From Euperipatoides rowelli (Eukaryota > Onychophora > Udeonychophora > Euonychophora > Peripatopsidae): a stretch of DNA of 15,620 nt. A program made the translations under genes and the position numbers. The stretch lies in assembly GCA_003024985.2 (NCBI GenBank), contig PXIH01S0014341.1; one strand, written 5' to 3'. This document shows, piece by piece, positions 9,569 through 15,620 of this stretch. The notes beneath the pieces were generated by a model that was not told the DNA's origin, did not search any database, and was given only the letters and a program-made list of their open reading frames with translations. The first letter of the stretch is position 1, and the number at the start of each line of letters is the position of its first letter.

Positions 9569-9958
9569 ATGATTTTACAGACAATGACTGCAGGGCAGGA
9601 AGAATGGAAAGCAGCCCATGAAGCTCGCACGCAAAGGGAGCCAAATACCAGTATTACTCCTAGGAAGCTTCAAGCGTTTTATCATAAAGAGAGAGGCTCA
9701 CCAATCAACGGTGGACGAGTTCACAACAGCCAACAAGGTTCGCCGAAGATGAGGACATACCTGTCTCCGTCCAAGCCGCCACTGCTCAAACCCGGAGTCG
9801 CCAACGCGTATGCCGGTGCTAGGTTTAGTGAGCCTCCGTCCCCGCATGTGCTTCCAAAACCTCCATCTCATTGGATGATGCCAAATAATTTGGAGCCCAG
9901 CAACAAATGCAGCCAAATGTCCTATCAATTGAAACTAATGTTAAAAGTGCAGGCGTGA
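9569..9958 (+). CDS. PNRC2: PNRC2-like proline-rich nuclear receptor coactivator
   Basis: In vertebrates PNRC proteins bind nuclear receptors as coactivators, and PNRC2 also bridges UPF1 to the decapping factor DCP1A in nonsense-mediated decay; acting in the nucleus and P-bodies here is inferred from the family. The 129-residue frame has the family hallmark [12 protein letters not shown] (residues 81-92), including the SH3-binding-type SEPPSP, followed by VLPKPPSHW (94-102) and the C-terminal [10 protein letters not shown] (120-129). The length is close to human PNRC2 (139 residues), so the protein looks complete in one exon. The nuclear receptor box, LxxLL in vertebrates, reads LKLML here. 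The first ATG after the in-frame TAG at 9509 is 9569. However, GATTTTACAG ending at 9580 could be a splice acceptor, in which case the in-frame ATG at 9584 (context ACAATGA) is the start and the protein has 124 residues. The N-terminal half is less conserved, with basic and Ser/Pro patches. PNRC1 is the alternative name; the short length favours PNRC2. Confidence 0.9.
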   Translation: MILQTMTAGQEEWKAAHEARTQREPNTSITPRKLQAFYHKERGSPINGGRVHNSQQGSPKMRTYLSPSKPPLLKPGVANAYAGARFSEPPSPHVLPKPPSHWMMPNNLEPSNKCSQMSYQLKLMLKVQA

Positions 9959-10480
9959 TCGCAAGTGTTAATTTGCAGATACTGTATATTGAACCAATTT
10001 GAAATCAGTTTATTGAATTATGGTGTTATCGTATCCATGAGAAAGTTTCTCAGGAATTTAGGATCAACCTCTTTTTTTGATCGCTGATTTATAAAAGTTC
10101 CTTAATTTTTTTAAGTGCTGTAATAGCCAAATATCAGCTGTCACTAAACAAATACTGTACAGTATAGATATTTTTTTCGTGATTAATGGTCCAAAATATG
10201 TTAATGTACATTTGTGTATATTTGTATAAATAATTGTAAATCATGGTCGCTTCTTTCATCTCGCAATTTTTGTACATTTTAGCTAAACTCTTTCCCAAAT
10301 TTGCAGACAAAACAATTGCAAAATGTTTCGTAGATCTATTTCCGGTATTATCATTTTTTTTTTTTTTTGTAAATTTGTCGTTAAATTTAGCTTTTATTTT
10401 TGTTTTTTTAATTTGCGATTAAAATATTTTGACAACTTAAATTTCATTCATCGCCGTTTCTTTAAATTTCTGCAAATTTT
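9959..10480 (+). other. PNRC2-like 3' UTR and flank
   Basis: AT-rich noncoding sequence follows the TGA at 9956-9958. No canonical AATAAA occurs on the plus strand between here and the stem-loop at 11378; the nearest variant is ATTAAA at 10418-10423. The end of the transcript is therefore unknown. It contains the 14-bp palindrome ATACTGTACAGTAT (about 10153-10166). The open frame at 10323-10568 is a product of T-rich low-complexity DNA and is not a gene. Confidence 0.45.
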
Positions 10481-10575
10481 ATCTTTTTTTTTTTTTTTTT
10501 TTTTTTTAAAAACAGTGTTTTTTTTGATGGCCGAAAAAAAATGTAAAGAATGTTTTTTTTTTAAATAAGTTTTTA
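10354..10575. repeat. T-rich low-complexity tract
   Basis: The plus strand is dominated by T runs, the longest being 24 T at 10484-10507, followed by short A and T blocks. This looks like simple-sequence expansion in noncoding DNA. The Phe-rich translation here is an artefact. Confidence 0.8.
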
Positions 10576-10589
10576 CCTGTACATAAGGC

Positions 10590-10682
10590 AATTATATACT
10601 GTATATATGCGTATATATATATATTTACATGTATATGCAGTATATGTTATATATTTTTTTTGTATATACAGTAAAAAAAAAA
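10590..10682. repeat. Degenerate TA/GTATA microsatellite
   Basis: The sequence alternates TATA, GTATA and TGTATATACAGTA units and ends in a run of A. It is imperfect and AT-only apart from scattered G and C. It contains TACTGTA and TACAGTA words like those elsewhere in the right half of the window. Confidence 0.75.
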
Positions 10683-11161
10683 ATTTCCTCGTTAATTGTA
10701 GGGCTTTTTTACAAAATATTTTTTAAGATAAAAAATTTCTTTTTGTAATTTTTACAAAACAAAAAAATTGGATTATAATTTATACAAAGAATATTTTGTG
10801 AAGATAAACAGTATTTTGCTATTCAAACACAAGGACTTCCATTACTTGAACGGGTTGGACTTTTTTTCAACATTAAATGCTTTGAAAAAAAGGCCAATGT
10901 TTTTTTTGTTTTGTTTTTAATCTTTTTTAAAATTATTTGTGGACTGGTGATGACAATACCAGTTAGTGGACCAAGTATTAAAAGAAAATCGTATGTTTTG
11001 TGCCTTCTCAAATTGGTGCAAGTTTTCAATTAAGACTATTTTTAAAATGATTTTGTGGGACAGTTGGTTGCATTACGTAAATATTATACCCAAATTTTGG
11101 ATTATTGTAATTGGAGAATCGTATAAAGAATCTACTCACGCACAAATAAGCTGGAATGGAA
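10683..11161. other. Noncoding stretch, nothing recognised
   Basis: AT-rich sequence with several T and A runs. It has a weak open frame on each strand (10823-11029 minus, 10966-11178 plus) with no recognisable motif and poor composition. From about 10930 the base composition becomes more mixed, leading into the 33-bp tandem repeat and the stem-loop. It could be part of a long 3' UTR of the PNRC2-like gene, but nothing shows this directly. Confidence 0.4.
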
Positions 11162-11227
11162 GGACCAGAAATAATTAATTGGAACTTTATAGATGGACCA
11201 GGAATGATTATTTGGAACTTTATAGAA
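11162..11227 (+). repeat. Two-copy 33-bp tandem direct repeat
   Basis: Copy one is 11162-11194 and copy two 11195-11227. Both begin GGACCAG, pass through an A/T core and end with TTGGAACTTTATAGA. The two differ at only a few positions in the core. Because 33 is a multiple of three, the repeat keeps a frame open, which explains the ELYR repetition in the translation there; I see no other sign of coding. Confidence 0.85.
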
Positions 11228-11377
11228 AGATTATTGTCGTCGCCACTATTTTACAAGCTCTACAATTGATAACCAAAGGACTATTGAATTATAACCTGCC
11301 ATCAAGATTTACCTGTTGTTTCTTCAATCATCTCACTAATGTCTGTGTTACTTTTTTTTTTCTGCTTTGCTTTTCCC

Positions 11378-11414
11378 GGGTCCTTTTTAGGACCCACAAA
11401 TAGTCCCAAAAGAG
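11378..11414 (+). promoter_or_regulatory. Histone-type 3'-end stem-loop with downstream purine-rich element
   Basis: GGGTCCT (11378-11384) pairs perfectly with AGGACCC (11389-11395) around a TTTT loop. The inner 16 bases fit the metazoan histone mRNA stem-loop pattern, GG plus pyrimidines, a U-rich four-base loop, purines plus CC. Downstream, after CACAAATAGTCCC, comes AAAAGAG (11408-11414), similar in sequence and spacing to the histone downstream element that pairs with U7 snRNA. The pattern holds on the plus strand only. Against this, the usual A-rich 5' flank is missing (CCC here) and no histone coding sequence lies upstream. Confidence 0.4.
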
Positions 11415-11502
11415 TGATCAAATTCGTCACAAATTGTTGAATGTTTGTGTGAATGTGCATGTTGTGTCTTTTTATTATTATTATCGGTTGTTTTAATATA
11501 CC
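11415..11502. other. Short noncoding spacer
   Basis: Nothing recognised apart from a TTATTATTATTA microsatellite at about 11470-11484. Confidence 0.5.
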
Positions 11503-11618
11503 ATTAGAATAAGTATATAAGAAATATTAAAATATTTAGGCGTACCGTATAAGAATTTATTAGAATAGTGAATAAGAATTATTAAATTAGAATAAGTGTA
11601 TAAGAATTATTAAAATAG
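11503..11618 (+). repeat. Degenerate tandem repeat, about 30-bp units
   Basis: Three imperfect copies of a unit like ATTAGAATAAGTGTATAAGAA followed by TATTAAAATA lie at about 11503-11535, 11559-11586 and 11587-11618. A diverged or inserted segment separates the first two. The unit is A-rich and noncoding. Confidence 0.65.
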
Positions 11619-12496
11619 GCTAGGTGTTAAACTTTAGAGTTCTTTAAAAATATTCCAAGTCATATAAACTTGTTACTAATTTAATATTAATTTTAAAAAA
11701 AATGGACGATGTTATTTAAATTAAGATTTCAAAATAGAAAATTTTGAGTTGAATTTTAAACACAGTTATAGCACTGCCAAGGAAAATTTAGGAAATTGTG
11801 GTTAAGTATTTGATTTTCAAAACTTGTGCCATTAAAATGTTCTTAGTTTTATTGTAACCTACGTAATATATTTCTTAATTTGGTTAAACTTTTTTTTTTT
11901 TTAAAAAAAAAATACTAGAATTATTTGACATTTAAAAAATTCAATACGTGCTGTTCAATATATTTTGCCAAGCATATAGAACTTTCAATCTTTTCGATCC
12001 ATGTTTTAATTATACTGTAGATTATGGCTTTTGAATTTGCGAGTGCCTCAACCATAAATAACTTTACATTTTATTTTTTTTAAGATTGTGATAATGTCGT
12101 ATAATCACTTAACAAAAAAATTACAGGATATTCTCATTTTAATCAATATGTCAAATTATGAGAAACTTTTGATGATAATCTCCTTTAGATATTAATGATA
12201 AATTGTAATAGATTATGGCATTCTACCTTCTAAGAAGTAGAAAAAGAATTTTGATTTAGGAATTTGTAAAATACCGGTATTAAATATTTTGGCAATGGTG
12301 CATAGTCAAGTGGAGTGAAGATTGTTTGTTGGGTGAAAATACTCATTTTAAACAAATTTTGTAAATTAATCGTGTCAATATTAGTGATATAAAAAGCACC
12401 TTCCATCGTCATTTTTCTGCTAATGTAACCCCACTGTACAATTATGTATCGGTGATTTAAAATTATGCCTTTGGTAAATATATTTTAAAAATCTAC
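11619..12496. other. Noncoding AT-rich stretch, nothing recognised
   Basis: No coding sequence, RNA gene or clear mobile element seen on either strand. It contains a T-run/A-run block at about 11889-11911. The minus-strand open frame at 12230-12412 has no motif and is probably chance. Confidence 0.45.
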
Positions 12497-12577
12497 GACC
12501 AATTTCACCCAATGTAACAGAAATATTAAGATTTCCTGCAATGGCCTTTTTCACCCCAAGGCTGGGTGAAACTGGTC
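12497..12577. repeat. Short imperfect inverted repeat around TTTCACCC
   Basis: GACCAATTTCACCCAA at 12497-12512 is complementary at 14 of 16 positions to CTGGGTGAAACTGGTC at 12562-12577. A related direct copy, AATGGCCTTTTTCACCCCA at 12540-12558, recurs as AATGACCATCTTCACCCCA at 12706-12724. The cluster of TTCACCC words looks like a decayed nonautonomous element, but no full ends or target duplication are visible. Confidence 0.6.
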
Positions 12578-12724
12578 ATGCTGGTTTTTATTTATTTACA
12601 TAATTACATAATCAAATATGCTGCAGGTTTATGCAGTGCACTGAAGTCCTAACATTATAATAATTAAAACCTGATTACATAGAAGTAGTATGAACAGTGC
12701 AGAAAAATGACCATCTTCACCCCA

Positions 12725-13227
12725 ATTGACGGTATAGCCTATTGTAAAACGGTGAATTTCTGACCAAACTTTATTTTTATGAAGGAAATTTTAGGCTGAT
12801 AATTTAGCTTCCTTAACTTTTTTTTTTTTTTTTTTTATTTCTATGCTGTTTTAAAGAAATTTTTATTGAATTTATGATTCTCTTTTTTTTTGTACCGGTA
12901 CCTGCCAAAGATCTCGATATTTTGTAGAATGTGGCACTTGGGTTCTTTCTCTAAAAAAAATAATTTGGATATTTGACCACTAAAAATGGTAATTTCTATA
13001 GGTTGAATTGTATTAACCACACAAGCAACTTACCTGTATTGTTTTATTGTATTTACCTGTTAACAGGAATATCAGGATTGACAATTGTAAAATTTTACTA
13101 AGCTTTATATAGTTTTGGTATTGAAAATATTAGGCCTATAACCTACTAATAATGCCATTATGCCAGGATTTAGTAAGCCCAAAGCTTACTTGCACATTTT
13201 CCTAATATCCTTAAATTGCATCATGTA
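12725..13227. other. Noncoding AT-rich stretch with a 19-T run
   Basis: Includes a T19 run (12818-12836) and the palindrome GTACCGGTAC (about 12893-12902). No gene is supported on either strand. Confidence 0.45.
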
Positions 13228-13380
13228 CAGGGCTGGGCAAAATACTGATGATAATGTATCTTGGATATAAAATTCTTTTAAACTTCGTTTTAGATACACG
13301 ATACATTCTAATAAGTATTTCAGTTACAAGCTACTTTTTAAAATGTATCTAAAATACAAGATACTTGATGTACAGTAGCA
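13228..13380. mobile_element. Possible end of a nonautonomous hAT-like DNA transposon
   Basis: CAGGGCTGGGCAAAATAC at 13228-13245 resembles hAT-family terminal inverted repeats. It is followed by sequence rich in GTATCT/AGATAC words, including the self-complementary GTATCT...AGATAC at 13345-13364, typical of small hAT-derived foldback elements in animals. A partly matching inverted end, TACTGCCCAGCTCTG, lies at 15152-15166, where CAGAGCTGGGCA is read on the minus strand. The 8 bases outside the two ends do not match, so they may not belong to one insertion. Family assignment is from memory of TIR style only. Confidence 0.4.
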
Positions 13381-13417
13381 TGAAAATTTTACACAATTGT
13401 AAATAATTTTGTTTGCA

Positions 13418-13656
13418 GTTGACCTTTAGTAAATTTTGTCATTAGGATTATACTGAAGAAATTTTGTCCTGTGAGACTTGAACGTGTGAAGCCTATGCTT
13501 GATAAAAATAATCGAGACAATCATTCAAACACTTATTAAAAAGCATTTGAATGATGATGTCTTCATTATATTTTTTTATCAAGTATAGGCTTCACTCATT
13601 CAATCTCAGAAGACAAAATTTCTTCATTATAATTAAGGCAACTGTGAAAGGTCAAC
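13418..13656. repeat. Long imperfect inverted repeat (foldback), arms about 111 nt
   Basis: The left arm (13418-13529) and right arm (13546-13656) are reverse complements over their whole length with mismatches and small gaps, around a 16-nt loop. Identical blocks include GTTGACCTTT at the base, TGAAGAAATTTTGTC in the middle, GTGAAGCCTAT and CTTGATAAAAA further in, and ATCATTCAAA at the tip. Weaker complementarity appears to extend outside the arms. It sits next to the hAT-like end, so a foldback MITE is the simplest reading; a hairpin RNA precursor is possible. The open frame at 13551-13763 is a by-product. Confidence 0.85.
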
Positions 13657-15151
13657 CAGAGCTATGCAAAATATTTTGGAATCATGTATCAAAAAGACAA
13701 ATATATTTGTATTTTCAAAATATACTGTATTTACAAAATGCATTTTTTAAACAATTTTATTAGGTAATAAAAGAACCAAAAATGTTTAAATATTTCCTGA
13801 TGTAAGGATGACCTCTTGGAACAAAATTTGTATAGAAGCGTAACTACTGTATTTACATTATAAAAGGCGTGTTCGTCAATAGCTAACTTTTTTAATTATT
13901 TGATATTTTTTCTTTCGTCATTAGCTCACAAACTTAACAAAATCGTTTGTCATTGTTTTAGTTAGGGTAATCTCGTGCATTTCATTACTAACTTTTTTAC
14001 CCTGCTCGAGAAGTGCGTAACTTTGTGAGGATAATGGCCGACAAAAAAGTTATCATTGCTTCAACTTGGATTTATTTTAAAAGAGATTGGAATTGTTATG
14101 GTATATAAAAACAGAGTGAATACAATATCTTAGATGATGGGGTAGCAATAATTTTTCATTTTAATCATCTGAAATCCTAATAATGAATTTTTAATTCATT
14201 TTTTTGGTGAAAAAATAAAGCGATTTTCAATATCCCTGTAAGTAAGGCTGCTCAAGTCTTTATCTGTAAGGATTAATGCAGTAATTTGAAATGCTAATCT
14301 TTGTAAAATAGTCAATATAAACATTTTTTTATTTCATTTTATTAATAACTTAGAAGTTCATCTTTAATTGCATTAAAATTATTGTTGCATAAAAGCATAC
14401 TAAACTATTTTATGATTGAGTACGGTACTTTGCTACTCAGAGGGCTAACTTTATTGTTCGTCTATAAAATTAAATTTTAACGTGACCAGGTATAAACCAA
14501 ATTAACGAAATACCCTGAAAATATCTTATGATGAACATGCCTGTAAATTGTCAAATAGTTTTTAAAAAAACGAGCATTTGACAAGTAGATTGCCTAACTT
14601 TTAAAAAATATTAAACTTGCTTAATTGCCTATAAAAGAAAAAAATTATTTACATTGCAAACTTTATATAGATTTTATTTAATTACAGAAGATTTGTATTG
14701 TTCTAGTTATTAGCCTAATCATCTAAAAACTACGCACAAAAAGAGCACCTAAAAATGAAGATTCGGTTGGTTTGATTATTATAGGCTAAATGTATTTTTA
14801 TTCAGCCATAGGTTTTTGGTAACATTCCAAGTTCAATTTTCAATATTTCAGTTTATTGAAATGGTTTAGCTCAACTAAAGTCATGCTCACAGGTTATTTT
14901 TATGAAGAGTTTTTTTTTTAATTAGCTTTCAGAATCAAGGGGGGGGGGGGAATTTGCCTATTACAATCTATATGAAAAATAATATTGTACATTTAAATAA
15001 ATTTTCAGTTCACATTGTAAAAAGAAACTTTTACCATAAATATTGTTTTACATGCAGTTTATATGCAAAAAGGCAATGGCTTATACATTCTTTTTAAATA
15101 AACAAGATTTCGAAATACAAGAAAAAATGTAGCCTATTTTGGATAAAAACT
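13657..15151. other. Noncoding AT-rich stretch
   Basis: No gene is supported. Points seen: a 12-G run at 14939-14950, and a locally more GC-rich patch (about 13960-14060) ending in an ATG with good start context at 14034 that gives only 24 codons before TAA. Nothing matches a known RNA gene. Confidence 0.45.
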
Positions 15152-15620
15152 ATACTGCCCAGCTCTGTATACTTCATAAGCATAATCCATGTACTGTACA
15201 TTGTACTTGTATAAAAATATTACATTTTTTAAAGTCGAAAAGAGATCTCATCTTTAGACAAACTTATTTTTGCATTTTTTAAGGTGGAGGATAGAGATGA
15301 ATATCCTAATAACTTTACATTAAAAAAATGAAACCTTTATTATTTTGGTTCAAATATTTTTTTTTTTTTTTTTAATATAGATACGTTTTTTCTAAGAAGT
15401 GAAGGGAAGGAGAGAGAATGAGTTCCCCTTAGCCAACAACCGATGCAGGAAGCGTAAAGTCGAGAGAATGATAATAGCCTTTCTTATTTATTTATTACAA
15501 TTTTGTTTTGCAAGATGTTTAAAAAATATTTCAATTAAAGTGGTTTATCAATGCCTATTTCAACTTCATTGATTTAGGTGTATTTTTGTATAAAAATGCT
15601 TGTTTAATTAATCAATTTTT
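15152..15620. other. Noncoding right flank
   Basis: It begins with the possible hAT-like inverted end (15152-15166), includes GTACTGTACATTGTAC (about 15190-15205) and a T17 run at 15357-15373, and has a purine-rich patch at about 15399-15420. No coding sequence is seen on either strand. Confidence 0.45.

Noticed and set aside
9698-9928. Minus-strand 76-residue open frame
   Set aside because: Exact antisense of the PNRC2-like coding sequence.
11179-11403. Plus-strand 74-residue open frame ending at the stem-loop, considered as a histone or small-protein gene
   Set aside because: It has no histone-like basic composition or motif; the repeated ELYR comes from the 33-bp tandem repeat and the end is a T-rich hydrophobic run.
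13551-13763. Plus-strand 70-residue open frame
   Set aside because: It is one arm of the long inverted repeat and shows no protein-like motif.
14034-14108. Short frame MADKKVIIASTW... with strong start context in a locally GC-richer patch
   Set aside because: Only 24 codons before TAA. A possible donor (ATG then GTATAT) follows, but there is no second exon or family match to support a gene.
1-15620. CRISPR arrays, tRNA or rRNA genes, bacterial operons
   Set aside because: No regularly spaced repeats, no cloverleaf or rRNA core sequence, and the whole window reads as animal DNA.

Overview
The window looks like AT-rich genomic DNA from an animal, most likely an invertebrate; I cannot name the species. 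The evidence is eukaryotic splice signals, decayed metazoan-type retrotransposons, long T and A runs, and one recognisable animal protein gene, a homologue of the nuclear receptor coactivator and mRNA-decay adaptor PNRC2. Two ambiguous bases (positions 1357 and 5377) fall inside the retroelements.

The left 6.8 kb is two dead retrotransposons lying against each other on opposite strands. From about 1917 down to 135 on the minus strand is a Ty3/gypsy pol remnant: end of reverse transcriptase, RNase H, integrase zinc finger, integrase core and tail. A possible LTR start follows at the window edge. From about 1918 to 6794 on the plus strand is an almost complete but frameshifted LINE. It has an ORF1 with a CCHC knuckle, an ORF2 with AP-endonuclease, reverse transcriptase and a C-terminal zinc finger, and a 3' UTR with AATAAA and poly(A).

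The middle (7.6-10 kb) holds the host genes, arranged head to head. On the minus strand a gene has a 5' noncoding exon (donor at 8631-8632), a 618-nt intron, and a first coding exon (7603-8014) with 108 codons of proline/serine-rich protein that I do not recognise. That exon ends at a good donor, so the gene continues to the left and the retroelements may lie in its intron. On the plus strand, 9569-9958 encodes the PNRC2-like protein in one exon. The space between them (about 8.7-9.5 kb) is a candidate shared promoter with two CRE-like sites.

The right 5.6 kb has no convincing protein gene. It holds the PNRC2 3' flank, T-rich low-complexity DNA, short tandem repeats and two foldback structures. 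At 11378-11395 a stem-loop matches the histone mRNA 3'-end consensus and has a purine-rich element downstream, but no histone gene precedes it. A long imperfect inverted repeat with about 111-nt arms (13418-13656) lies beside a hAT-like terminal sequence. The orphan histone-type stem-loop and the long hairpin are the two observations most worth checking.
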